Under the pieces are notes generated by a model. That model was given only the letters and a program-made list of their open reading frames with translations, ran no database searches and was not told the origin of the DNA. Shown here piece after piece: positions 28,794-38,157 of a stretch of 46,426 bases of DNA. A program made the translations under genes and the position numbers. Position 1 is the first letter of the stretch, and every line of letters starts with the position of its first letter. Source of the DNA: Paracoccaceae bacterium (lineage in GTDB: Bacteria > Pseudomonadota > Alphaproteobacteria > Rhodobacterales > Rhodobacteraceae); the NCBI GenBank assembly GCA_013214665.1, contig JABSSA010000098.1, positions 1 through 46,426 on the forward strand, read 5' to 3'.

Positions 28794-29124
28794 GTAGATC
28801 AGTTGAAACCGATACCTTTGGCGTGCACGTTTTCATGTGGCTTCTCTCTAGTGTGTGCTTGCGGCCTTGGCCGTCTTTGCCTTTTACCGAACGCCAGCGG
28901 GGCATGCCAAAGGCCCTATTTTACTCGCGATGATCCTATTTGCCAGCGTTGTGCCGCTTGCGTTGACTTTCACGTTTATCAAAAGTGGTACCGAGGCTCC
29001 GCCCCAGACAAAGCAAGCATAAAAAGCGGTCCCAACCCTCTACTGGTCGGGATCAAGGCTATCTCTCAAAGTATGCCGGGCTTCACCCAAAGAATTTCGC
29101 AAGACCCGCCGCGGTGCTGTCACT

Positions 29125-30300
29125 TCAGTTGGCGGCAATACCGGGGGCGCCTTGGTCCGCTGGAGCCCCCAGCGAACGCACTCCCGTTAAGTCGCTTGAA
29201 ATTCTGATCACGTCGGTGAGCCGTGTCTGTCCGGGGATTAGGCCAGTTTGCAGGCCGATGAGATCTGCGGGACCTGTGGTGGCGGCACGAATTGCGTCAG
29301 CAAGGTCAACCCCGACATTGTTTACCAGGACGTTAACGGCCTTTGTCAGGTCCAGATCTGCCCCTGCAAGCGTTCCGTCTTCTAGTGTCAGCCTGCCATT
29401 CAGTCGGGAGATTTGACGACCTTCGAGTTTGAACCCCGGGTTATCCGTTCCGGCAACGGCCATGGCGTCGCTGACAAGGAATATCTGTCCTGGTCCACGT
29501 TTGCCTGCCCACGCAGCACGCAAAGATGCGGGATGCACGTGAATGCCGTCCGCGATCAATCCGGCTGAGAATCTGCCTTCGTCCAAAGCGGCGCCGACCA
29601 GTCCTGGTGCGCGGTTTTGAAGTTGGCTCATCGCGTTAAATAGATGCGTGACGCAGGACGCGCCAGCGTCGGCATAGGCACAGCAGGTTTCAAAATCTGC
29701 ATCGCTGTGGCCAAGCGACACCAAAATTCCGGCCTCCACCAATTGGCGGACCTGACGTATGGAGACACTTTCGGGAGCGATGGTCACTTTGAGGATCGGA
29801 ATTTTAGACTTGGCGGCGAGCAATTCCTGCAGGTCTGCGTCGTCCATCTTTCGGATCAACGCCGGGTCATGCGCCCCGTGACGAGCTATCGACAGGTGTG
29901 GTCCTTCAAGATGGAGCCCTGCTATCCCGGAAATACGCTCTTGAAGTGCTGCGTGCACGGCCGAAATGGCCGCGGTGGTTTTTGCGGGGATGTCAGTGAT
30001 CAGTGTTGGCAAAATTGCCGATGTGCCCAGAGTTTGGTGGGCAGACGAAATACGGGAAAGTGTTTCGACGCTCGGATCATCGTTGAACATGACGCCGCCG
30101 CCGCCGTTCACCTGTAAGTCGACGTACCCCGGTGACAGGATGTCACCGTCCAAATTCACCACGTGATGGCCGGACGCATGTTCTTGATCCCGAGTGACGG
30201 CGACAAGCACACCGTCGTCGAACTGCACAGACGCCTTTTCGTGCAGACGCTCGCCGTCAAAGACGCGACCGTGGGTGAATGTGATCGATGCCCCGGTCAT
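29125..30300 (-). CDS. nagA: N-acetylglucosamine-6-phosphate deacetylase
   Basis: LSPGYVDLQVNGGGGVMFND; GLHLEGPHLS; SLGHSDADFE; THLFNAMSQL; LVSDAMAVAGT. Confidence 0.93.
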   Translation of the reverse strand: MTGASITFTHGRVFDGERLHEKASVQFDDGVLVAVTRDQEHASGHHVVNLDGDILSPGYVDLQVNGGGGVMFNDDPSVETLSRISSAHQTLGTSAILPTLITDIPAKTTAAISAVHAALQERISGIAGLHLEGPHLSIARHGAHDPALIRKMDDADLQELLAAKSKIPILKVTIAPESVSIRQVRQLVEAGILVSLGHSDADFETCCAYADAGASCVTHLFNAMSQLQNRAPGLVGAALDEGRFSAGLIADGIHVHPASLRAAWAGKRGPGQIFLVSDAMAVAGTDNPGFKLEGRQISRLNGRLTLEDGTLAGADLDLTKAVNVLVNNVGVDLADAIRAATTGPADLIGLQTGLIPGQTRLTDVIRISSDLTGVRSLGAPADQGAPGIAAN

Positions 30301-31325
30301 ACGGTTTCAGTTACTTTCTTAAGGTGACGTGGCACGTCGGGGTTGATGTCACGGCGGCGGGCGACTGTTTCGACCATGCTATAAAACGGCACGATGGCCG
30401 CGATTGAATCTGTCAGCCAATGATCCGTACGTATGTGCGGCAGGGGGGTCGCCTGAGTGACTTTGCCGGAAGTCGCAAAAGCCTTGGCCCCTTTATTGGC
30501 TAGGGTGTCTGCGACCTCTGCCACACTGGTCTCGGCCGCGTCACCAGCGGCAAAGCCTATCACCGGGAACCCTTGTTCAACGATAGAGACCGGACCATGC
30601 AGCACTTCTGCAGAGGAATAGCTTTCCGCGTGTATTAGACATGTTTCTTTAAATTTGAGCGCCGCTTCGTTGGCGATCGCCCAAGAGGGGCCGCGCCCAA
30701 GCGTAAAAAGCGAACGCCCGTCGATTGCGGCGGCAGCTTCGGACCAGTCGCAGGCTGTCGCGCGTGACAAATGTGCGGGCAGGTTACGGATAGCGGCGAT
30801 GAGATCGGCGTCGCGTTTGATTTCGGCGATCAACCACAATCCGGCCACCAGAGAGGTTACAAAGGTTTTTGTCGCGGCAACGCTCAACTCTGGGCCCGCG
30901 TGAATGGGCAATGTGTGCGCCGCAACCTGTGCCAGATCAGAATTTGGATCGTTTGTGATCGCGATAGACACCCCTCCCGCGTCAGTCATAGATTTTGTCA
31001 TCCGCACGATGTCCGGGCTTTTGCCCGATTGCGAGACAGACACGCTGAGCGCGCCTTTGGCCATCAGGTCTACACCATAGACCGATTTCACCGACGGGCC
31101 GACCGATGCCATGGGGCGGCGGAGAACCAGTTCGCTCGCATATTTCAGAAAGGTACAGGCATGATCGGAAGAGCCGCGCGCGACCGAAACAAGGAATGCC
31201 GGATCTATTTCGCGGGCGGCCTCTGCGGCAGTGCTGATGGCCGTGCTGCCGCGTCTCAGAAGGCGGTCGACAGCCTCGGGGATTTCAAGAATTTCCCGGC
31301 GCATCAGCGTGGTGTCGGAGTTCAT
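30297..31325 (-). CDS. SIS-domain glucosamine-6-phosphate deaminase/isomerase-like protein (GlmS C-domain/NagB-II type)
   Basis: VARGSSDHACTFLKYASELV; SVSQSGKSPDIVRMTK; GRGPSWAIANEAALKFKETCLIHAESYSSAEVLHGPVS. Confidence 0.88.
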   Translation of the reverse strand: MNSDTTLMRREILEIPEAVDRLLRRGSTAISTAAEAAREIDPAFLVSVARGSSDHACTFLKYASELVLRRPMASVGPSVKSVYGVDLMAKGALSVSVSQSGKSPDIVRMTKSMTDAGGVSIAITNDPNSDLAQVAAHTLPIHAGPELSVAATKTFVTSLVAGLWLIAEIKRDADLIAAIRNLPAHLSRATACDWSEAAAAIDGRSLFTLGRGPSWAIANEAALKFKETCLIHAESYSSAEVLHGPVSIVEQGFPVIGFAAGDAAETSVAEVADTLANKGAKAFATSGKVTQATPLPHIRTDHWLTDSIAAIVPFYSMVETVARRRDINPDVPRHLKKVTETV

Positions 31326-31338
31326 TTGGTGGGCCTTT

Positions 31339-32094
31339 TCAATGAGAGAGACGCAGTTCCGCCACGAAATCGTAGGCGTCCCCGCGGTAGATCGAGCGTG
31401 TGAGTTCCGCGACCCGTCCGCTTTCCAAATAGGAGGTACGTTGAATGCGCAGCCCCGCCGTTCCTTCCGCCACGTTCAAAATGCCGGCTTCTTCAGCTTC
31501 CAGGTTGATAGCAGAGATTTTCTGGATCGCCCTGATCGGACGCACGCCGGACTGCCCCAGCAATTCATAGAGCGATGTTGTCACGGCAGTGGGATTGGGC
31601 AGGATATCTAGTGGGAGTGCCGCGCGTTCGAGCGCCATAGGGCGCCCGCCAGCCTCGCGCAGGCGATAGATGCGGGATACCTGATCACCGGAGGCGAGCC
31701 CGAGGGCCAGCACTTCGTCTGGGGATGGCATAAAGATACCGCGCTCAAGCCATTGCGAAGTCGTCTCAAGTCCGCGCCGCTGCATGTCTTCGGTGAAAGA
31801 GGTCAATTGCGACAAGGATTGCTCGACACGGGTGACCGCTTCGCGCACAAATGTTCCCGATCCCTGGCGTTGTTCTACTGCGCCTTGGCGCACCAGTTCC
31901 TGGATGGCTTTCCGCACAGTGACACGGGAAAGGTCGGTGATCTCAGCTATTTCGCGTTCTGGAGGCAGGGATGAGTTTGGCTTAAGAATGCCGTCTTTGA
32001 TCCCGGCTTCCAGACGACGCCGCAATTGCACATATCGCGGACCAGCAGAACGGGTCATCCACCCTTCGGGACGCAGGAACTCAGAAATGTCCAT
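31339..32094 (-). CDS. GntR-family regulator, HutC subfamily (UTRA domain)
   Basis: PPEREIAEITDLSRVTVRKAIQELVRQGAVEQRQGSGTFV plus UTRA-like C-terminus. Confidence 0.93.
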   Translation of the reverse strand: MDISEFLRPEGWMTRSAGPRYVQLRRRLEAGIKDGILKPNSSLPPEREIAEITDLSRVTVRKAIQELVRQGAVEQRQGSGTFVREAVTRVEQSLSQLTSFTEDMQRRGLETTSQWLERGIFMPSPDEVLALGLASGDQVSRIYRLREAGGRPMALERAALPLDILPNPTAVTTSLYELLGQSGVRPIRAIQKISAINLEAEEAGILNVAEGTAGLRIQRTSYLESGRVAELTRSIYRGDAYDFVAELRLSH

Positions 32095-32962
32095 CTATCA
32101 ACTCCATATCCCGCGCCAGCGAAATTGCCCCGTCCAGCGGTGTGCCCAGCGGCTGCGTAAGGGCATCTTTCATATCGTCCGATAAATAAGGGGCGTAGTG
32201 TTGGCCGATCCCACCTGTAAGGCATATGCCCACGCCCAGGGCCCAACCCATTTGCCTCAGGTCAGTTGCAATGTGATCGGCACCGGATTGCAGGATGGCC
32301 ATGGCAATCGGGTCGCCTGTTTCAGCATGTTTGGTGACCAAAGGGGCCAGCGCGCCGAGTTCGGCTGGTTTTGCAGTGCGGGCAAAGACGACAATCGCGT
32401 GGGCGGTTTTGAAACGTGCCAATATCTCGTCTGACAATGCTGAGGATTGATCGAACCCGTCCACGTGACGCAAAATTCGGGTCAGTGCCTTTCGGCCTAT
32501 CCACTGGGCAGATGCTTCGTCGCCCAGAATCGCGCCCCAGCCGCCCGCGAACCGTGTGTTGCCATTAATCTGAGCGGCAAAGAAAGACCCGGTGCCGCAA
32601 TGGGCAATCACACCGTCATCGCGCCCCAGCGCGCCGCGCGCGGCAGCGAGACGGTCATCTGCATAGCGCACGTTCCGCAGTGGTAGAGCGGCTGTGAGGC
32701 GCGCGACCACAGCATCCCCAGTCACGCCAGCCAATCCGACGAAAGCCGGAAGATCACAGAGCGTTTCGATAGGTGTATTGGCCTGTTCTGCCAAAGATCG
32801 AATGCCGTTTTGCAGCTGATGGATTGTACCGTCAAAGTCGGTGTATGCGTTGGCTGATCCTGTTTCCACGACGATACGCCCGTCAGAGCGCTCAAGCGCA
32901 CATCGGCACCGTGTTCCACCGCCATCAATGGCGAGCACAGAGGTATTCGGCGAAGTCGTCAT
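32081..32962 (-). CDS. N-acetylglucosamine kinase-like protein (BadF/BadG/BcrA/BcrD ATPase family)
   Basis: VLAIDGGGTRCRCAL; VGLAGVTGDAV; AHCGTGSFFAAQ; GGWGAILGDEASAQWIGRKAL; CLTGGIGQHYAPYL; start reassigned to 32962. Confidence 0.85.
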   Translation of the reverse strand: MTTSPNTSVLAIDGGGTRCRCALERSDGRIVVETGSANAYTDFDGTIHQLQNGIRSLAEQANTPIETLCDLPAFVGLAGVTGDAVVARLTAALPLRNVRYADDRLAAARGALGRDDGVIAHCGTGSFFAAQINGNTRFAGGWGAILGDEASAQWIGRKALTRILRHVDGFDQSSALSDEILARFKTAHAIVVFARTAKPAELGALAPLVTKHAETGDPIAMAILQSGADHIATDLRQMGWALGVGICLTGGIGQHYAPYLSDDMKDALTQPLGTPLDGAISLARDMELIDGHF

Positions 32963-32967
32963 TTGAA

Positions 32968-33103
32968 TACCATTATAGTACCTATGTGTGAATTGAAAGT
33001 CCAAAATGGCGCCAAACACTATATATTACCGTCAGATCAATCTGGGATGAGGGCGAGTAGGGCTCATATTTTTCAATGGTAGACAAATGGTATTCTATAG
33101 GTA
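32968..33103. promoter_or_regulatory. divergent nagK/murQ promoter with 11-bp-phased GGTA/TACC repeats (candidate GntR/HutC sites)
   Basis: TACC at 32968 and 32979; GGTA at 33078, 33089 and 33100; each step exactly 11 bp. Confidence 0.5.
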
Positions 33104-33130
33104 TACTTGTTAAATCCTTGGGGGAATCAC

Positions 33131-34018
33131 GTGTCTGACAAAACGACCGAACATCTGCATGATCACGCTATCGGCCTTGATGAGCGCCCCTTTGTGGACG
33201 TCGCGGGCTTGCTGGCAGAGGGTCAGGTCGCAGCTGCCGCCACGGTTCAGCGTGCTGTTCCAGCACTATGCGCCGGCGCAGAAGCGATGGCTCGGACGAT
33301 CGGGTTGGGGGGCTGTTTGCATTATGTTGCGGCGGGGTCATCCGGTTTGATGGCCGCCGCAGATGCGCAAGAGCTTGGCGGGACATTTTCGATCCTGGCT
33401 GAACAGCTGCGTATACATATGGCAGGCGGGTTACCCCGTGGTGTCGAGATGCCGGGCGACACCGAAGACGATATTGAAGGCCTGTCCCAGGCTTTGAGTG
33501 CGCTGTCGGACAAAGACTGCGTCATCGCGGTCTCTGCAAGCGGCTCAACGCCTTACACGGTGGCCGCAGCGCATGAGGCGTTGTCGCGGGGTGCGACGCT
33601 CGTCGGGATCGCAAACAATGGCGGCTCGGCCCTTCTGGATTTGGCGCATCACGCTGTTTTGCTCGAAACGCCGCCCGAACTTGTGTCGGGCTCGACCCGC
33701 ATGGGCGCTGGTACAGCTCAAAAGATCGCATTGAACACGCTGTCGACTTTGATGGCGGTTCATTTGGGTCACGTACACGACGGCATGATGGTCAACTTGC
33801 GCGCAGATAACATCAAGCTGCGTGCGCGCGCCCGCGGGATCGTTGCAAAGATTGCAGATGCGTCAAGTGACGACGCCGGAGCAGCGCTGGATGCAGCGAA
33901 CGGAGACGTGAAAACCGCAGTCTTAATTGCCGCGCGCGGCATGTCTGCGGACGAGGCGAAGACTGCGTTGCGGCAGTCAAATGGCCATCTGCGGCCTGTA
34001 CTTAAACAAACAACATAA
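33131..34018 (+). CDS. murQ: N-acetylmuramic acid 6-phosphate etherase (alternative start 33107)
   Basis: GLGGCLHYVAAGSSGLMAAADAQELGGTF; VIAVSASGSTPYTVAAAHEALSRGATLVGIANN; PELVSGSTRMGAGTAQKIALNTLST. Confidence 0.92.
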   Translation: MSDKTTEHLHDHAIGLDERPFVDVAGLLAEGQVAAAATVQRAVPALCAGAEAMARTIGLGGCLHYVAAGSSGLMAAADAQELGGTFSILAEQLRIHMAGGLPRGVEMPGDTEDDIEGLSQALSALSDKDCVIAVSASGSTPYTVAAAHEALSRGATLVGIANNGGSALLDLAHHAVLLETPPELVSGSTRMGAGTAQKIALNTLSTLMAVHLGHVHDGMMVNLRADNIKLRARARGIVAKIADASSDDAGAALDAANGDVKTAVLIAARGMSADEAKTALRQSNGHLRPVLKQTT

Positions 34019-34053
34019 ACGCCAAAACACTGGTTCAAAGGAGAGGATCCACA

Positions 34054-35307
34054 ATGAAACGCAATCTGTTGAAACTGGCTTTGCTCAGCACTGCGCTAAC
34101 AGCGACGGGTGCCATGGCACAGGACGTCACGCTGACCATCGAAAGCTGGCGGAACGATGATCTCGTGCTCTGGCAAGACAAGATCATTCCAGCATTCGAA
34201 GCTGAAAATCCTGGCATCAAGGTGAACTTCACGCCGTCGGCACCCGCGGAATACAACGCCGTCCTGAACTCCAAGCTGGATGCCGGGTCCGCAGGTGACA
34301 TCATTACTTGCCGCCCCTTTGATGCGTCTTTGGCGCTGTTCGAAGCTGGTCACCTTGCCGACCTGGCTGACATGGAGGCAATGGGCAACTTTTCCGACGT
34401 CGCAAAATCTGCCTGGCAGACAGATGACGGGGCTTCCACGTTCTGTGTGCCGATGGCATCGGTGATCCACGGCTTTATCTACAACAAAGATGCCTTTGCC
34501 GAGGTGGGTGTAGAAGTGCCAACAACCGAAGCTGAATTCTTTGCCGTCCTTGACGCGTTCAAAGAAGATGGCGGCTATATCCCTATGGCCATGGGCACCA
34601 ATGACCAGTGGGAAGCGGCAACGATGGGGTACAACAACATCGGGCCAAACTACTGGAAAGGCGAGGAAGGCCGCCGCGCGCTGATCGCAGGCGAACAAAA
34701 GCTAACCGACGAGGCGTGGACAGCGCCCTATGCAACTCTCGCCAAGTGGGGGGCGTATCTGGGTGATGGGTACGAAGCTCAGACGTATCCAGACAGCCAA
34801 AACCTGTTCACGCTTGGTCGTGCCGCGATTTACCCTGCGGGGTCTTGGGAAATCTCGGGCTTCAATGCGCAGGCTGATTTCGAAATGGGTGCTTTTAAGC
34901 CACCAGTCCAGAACGCCGGCGACACCTGCTATATCTCGGACCACACAGATATTGGGATTGGCATGAACGCGGCAACCGACAATCCAGAAGCGGCCAAGGT
35001 GTTCCTGGCTTGGGTCGGTAGCCCCGAATTTGCGTCAATCTTTGGCAACGCGTTGCCAGGCTTTTTCCCACTGTCCAAAGAGCCGGTTGAATTGACCGAT
35101 CCATTGGCCAAAGAAATCGTCGGGTGGCGTGGCGAGTGCGAAAGCACCATCCGCTCTACTTACCAGATCCTGTCCCGTGGCACGCCGAACCTGGAAAACG
35201 AAACCTGGGGTGCATCTGTGGCAGCGATCAAGGGCACATCAACGCCCGAAGAACTGGGCGCCGATTTGCAGGCTGGCCTCGCCAGCTGGTACGCACCACA
35301 GCAGTAA
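34054..35307 (+). CDS. extracellular sugar-binding protein (ABC transporter)
   Basis: Signal peptide MKRNLLKLALLSTALTATGAMA; COG1653-like; between murQ and permease genes. Confidence 0.93.
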   Translation: MKRNLLKLALLSTALTATGAMAQDVTLTIESWRNDDLVLWQDKIIPAFEAENPGIKVNFTPSAPAEYNAVLNSKLDAGSAGDIITCRPFDASLALFEAGHLADLADMEAMGNFSDVAKSAWQTDDGASTFCVPMASVIHGFIYNKDAFAEVGVEVPTTEAEFFAVLDAFKEDGGYIPMAMGTNDQWEAATMGYNNIGPNYWKGEEGRRALIAGEQKLTDEAWTAPYATLAKWGAYLGDGYEAQTYPDSQNLFTLGRAAIYPAGSWEISGFNAQADFEMGAFKPPVQNAGDTCYISDHTDIGIGMNAATDNPEAAKVFLAWVGSPEFASIFGNALPGFFPLSKEPVELTDPLAKEIVGWRGECESTIRSTYQILSRGTPNLENETWGASVAAIKGTSTPEELGADLQAGLASWYAPQQ

Positions 35308-35326
35308 ACTCTCCCTTTGCTGCCAT

Positions 35327-35352
35327 GTCCGGGCGGTCTAGACTGCCCGGAC
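35327..35352 (+). promoter_or_regulatory. intercistronic hairpin after the binding-protein gene
   Basis: GTCCGGGC-ggtctagact-GCCCGGAC. Confidence 0.6.
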
Positions 35353-35370
35353 CTTTCAGGAGATTTCCAA

Positions 35371-36279
35371 ATGCAACGCGCTCGCTGGCACATCGCTGTG
35401 TTCCTGGCACCCGCTGTGCTGGTCTACACCGCTGTCATGATTTTTCCTCTGTTCAACACGTTGCGTCTGGCGTTGTACAGCAAGGTTGATCAAGAACGGA
35501 TCTATGTCGGTCTTGAGAACTTCCGCACGCTGTTTTTTGACCCTATCTGGTCCGAGCAGTTCTGGAACGCGCTTGGAAACAATTTCTGGTTCTTCATCGT
35601 GCATATGTTGGTGCAGAACCCCATCGGAGTGGCCCTTGCGGCCATCCTGAGCCACCCGCGCTTGCGCTTTGCTGCCCTCTACCGATCCGCCATCTTTATC
35701 CCGACGATCCTGTCTTTTGTGATCGTTGGCTTTGCGTGGAAACTGATCCTGTCACCCATATGGGGTATCGCCCCTTCGATGCTGGATTTTGTCGGCCTCA
35801 AATCGCTATTTGCGCCTTGGTTGGGCAAGGAAGAATACGCGCTGACGACGCTGGCTCTTATCTCGGTCTGGCAGTTTGTCGGTATCCCGATGATGCTGAT
35901 TTATGCCGCGCTGCTGTCGATCCCCGAAGAAATTCTGGAAGCTGGTGAAGTCGATGGCATCACGGGGATTTCAGCCTTCTGGAAGATCAAGCTGCCCCTC
36001 ATCCTGCCTTCTATCGGGATCATCTCGATCCTGACATTCGTCGGAAACTTCAATGCGTTCGACTTGATCTACGCGTCACAGGGCGCGTTGGCCGGGCCTG
36101 ACTTTTCGACCGATATTCTGGGCACTTTCATGTACCGCACCTTCTTTGGTTTCCAATTGCAACTGGGGGATCCGCATATGGGATCGGCCATTGCGGGTGG
36201 CATGTTTGCGATCATCCTGATCGGGGTCTGTATCTATCTTTTCGGCATCCAAACGCGGATGCGCCGCTATCAGATGTGA
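35371..36279 (+). CDS. ABC sugar transporter permease
   Basis: Start reassigned to ATG 35371; EAA loop LEAGEVDGITGISAFWKIKLPLILPS. Confidence 0.93.
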   Translation: MQRARWHIAVFLAPAVLVYTAVMIFPLFNTLRLALYSKVDQERIYVGLENFRTLFFDPIWSEQFWNALGNNFWFFIVHMLVQNPIGVALAAILSHPRLRFAALYRSAIFIPTILSFVIVGFAWKLILSPIWGIAPSMLDFVGLKSLFAPWLGKEEYALTTLALISVWQFVGIPMMLIYAALLSIPEEILEAGEVDGITGISAFWKIKLPLILPSIGIISILTFVGNFNAFDLIYASQGALAGPDFSTDILGTFMYRTFFGFQLQLGDPHMGSAIAGGMFAIILIGVCIYLFGIQTRMRRYQM

Positions 36280-36289
36280 GGCCCGTGTC

Positions 36290-37129
36290 ATGAACAATGC
36301 CCGCACAAACACGTTCAATACGTTTGCAATGCACGGCGCGTTGATCGTCTATACGCTGATTGCGCTGTTTCCGGTCTTTGTGATCCTGATCAACAGCTTC
36401 AAGACGCGCAGATCTATTTTCAGAGAGCCGCTGGCTCTGCCAGATGCAGATAGCTTTTCGCTGATCGGATATCAGACGGTGTTTAAGCAGGGGGATTTCT
36501 TTCTCTATTTTCAGAACTCCATGATTGTCACTGTCGCGTCACTGTTTTTTGTGCTGCTCTTTGGGGCCATGGCTGCTTTTGCGCTGGCCGAATATCGGTT
36601 CAAGGGCAATACGCTGATGGGGCTCTATCTTGCGCTGGGCATCATGATCCCGATCCGCATCGGCACGGTCGCCATCCTGGAAATGATGGTTGCAAGCGGG
36701 CTGGTGAACACGCTTTGGGCGTTGATCCTTGTGTACACAGCGCAAGGTCTGCCACTGGCAGTGTTCATCCTGAGCGAGTTCATGCGGCAAGTGTCGGATG
36801 ACCTGAAAAACGCGGCGCGCGTGGACGGATTGAGCGAATATGCGATCTTCTTTCGATTGGTGTTGCCGCTCGTGCGGCCGGCTATGGCCACTGTTGCGGT
36901 GTTCAACATGATCCCAATCTGGAACGACCTGTGGTTTCCCTTGATCTTGGCACCAGCAGAAGAAACCAAGACGCTGACCTTGGGGTCTCAGGTATTTATC
37001 GGACAGTTTGTCACCGATTGGAACGCAGTCCTGTCGGCGCTTTCCATGGCGATCCTGCCGGTTCTGATCCTTTACGTCATCTTTTCACGGCAATTGATCC
37101 GTGGCCTTACTTCGGGAGCAGTGAAATGA
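36290..37129 (+). CDS. ABC sugar transporter permease
   Basis: EAA loop LKNAARVDGLSEYAIFFRLVLPLVRPA; GLTSGAVK C-terminus. Confidence 0.93.
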   Translation: MNNARTNTFNTFAMHGALIVYTLIALFPVFVILINSFKTRRSIFREPLALPDADSFSLIGYQTVFKQGDFFLYFQNSMIVTVASLFFVLLFGAMAAFALAEYRFKGNTLMGLYLALGIMIPIRIGTVAILEMMVASGLVNTLWALILVYTAQGLPLAVFILSEFMRQVSDDLKNAARVDGLSEYAIFFRLVLPLVRPAMATVAVFNMIPIWNDLWFPLILAPAEETKTLTLGSQVFIGQFVTDWNAVLSALSMAILPVLILYVIFSRQLIRGLTSGAVK

Positions 37130-38157
37130 CCCGTGTTCTCATTGCCGGGCTTGGCAATATGGGCCTGTCCCATGCGCTTGCCCATCATCACCATCCAGCG
37201 ACAGAGATTGTCGGACTGGTCAACCGGTCCGATATCGATCTGCCTGACGCGTTGACGGGCTATCCCATTTTCAAAAGTTTCGACGAGGGATTGGCAACAA
37301 AGCCCGATCTGGTGGTCATCGCCACTTATTCAGACAGTCATGCCGAGTATGCCTGTGCCGCGATGGAAGCGGGCTGCCATGTTTTTGTGGAAAAACCCTT
37401 GGCTACAACTGTCGAAGATGCCCGTCGCGTTGTCGATACGGCCGAGCGCCTCAATCGCAAACTGATGGTGGGCTACATCTTGCGCCACCATCCATCCTGG
37501 ATCCGTCTGATCGACGAGGCGCGCCACCTTGGCGGGCCGTACGTTTTCCGGCTTAACCTGAACCAGCAATCCAGCGGCGCAGAGTGGGAAACCCACAAGG
37601 CACTGATGCAAACCACCAGCCCCATCGTGGACTGCGGCGTGCATTATGTGGATGTGATGTGCCAGATCACGGATGCAGCCCCGGAGCGCGTGCATGGCAT
37701 GGGCCTGCGTCTGTCTGATGAAATACCGGAAGACATGTACAATTATGGGCAGTTTCAGGTGATCTTTGCCGATGGCTCAGTCGGTTGGTACGAAGCGGGC
37801 TGGGGTCCGATGATGTCCGAGACTGCGTTTTTTGTGAAGGATATCGTTTCGCCCAACGGGTCGGTTTCGATCACGGACGGCAACAAAGGAGCATCCGCAG
37901 ACATTGATGGCCACACCAAGGTTGGGGGGCTGCTTGTGCATCGTCCGGACGGAGATGAAACCATCGACCTGCCTGATGAGCCAGGCCATCAAGCGCTATG
38001 CGACGCAGAGCAAGCCTATATGATCGAAGCCATCACAGATAACATCGATCTGACACGTCACATGAACGACGCGGTGCAATCCCTCGCCATTTGTATGGCC
38101 GCAGATGAAAGCATCCGCACCGGCCAGCCCGTATCCCTAAAGGAGCCAGATCAATGA
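37126..38157 (+). CDS. Gfo/Idh/MocA-family oxidoreductase
   Basis: ATG at 37126 (ATGA overlap); VLIAGLGNMGLSHALAH; GCHVFVEKPLATTVEDARRVV; VDCGVHYVDVM. Confidence 0.92.
   Translation: MTRVLIAGLGNMGLSHALAHHHHPATEIVGLVNRSDIDLPDALTGYPIFKSFDEGLATKPDLVVIATYSDSHAEYACAAMEAGCHVFVEKPLATTVEDARRVVDTAERLNRKLMVGYILRHHPSWIRLIDEARHLGGPYVFRLNLNQQSSGAEWETHKALMQTTSPIVDCGVHYVDVMCQITDAAPERVHGMGLRLSDEIPEDMYNYGQFQVIFADGSVGWYEAGWGPMMSETAFFVKDIVSPNGSVSITDGNKGASADIDGHTKVGGLLVHRPDGDETIDLPDEPGHQALCDAEQAYMIEAITDNIDLTRHMNDAVQSLAICMAADESIRTGQPVSLKEPDQ

Noticed and set aside
28680-29207. 175-aa plus-strand ORF between loci 2 and 3
   Set aside because: Antisense to the WYL-domain remnant in its first part and out of frame with the membrane-protein fragment in its second part; not protein-like.
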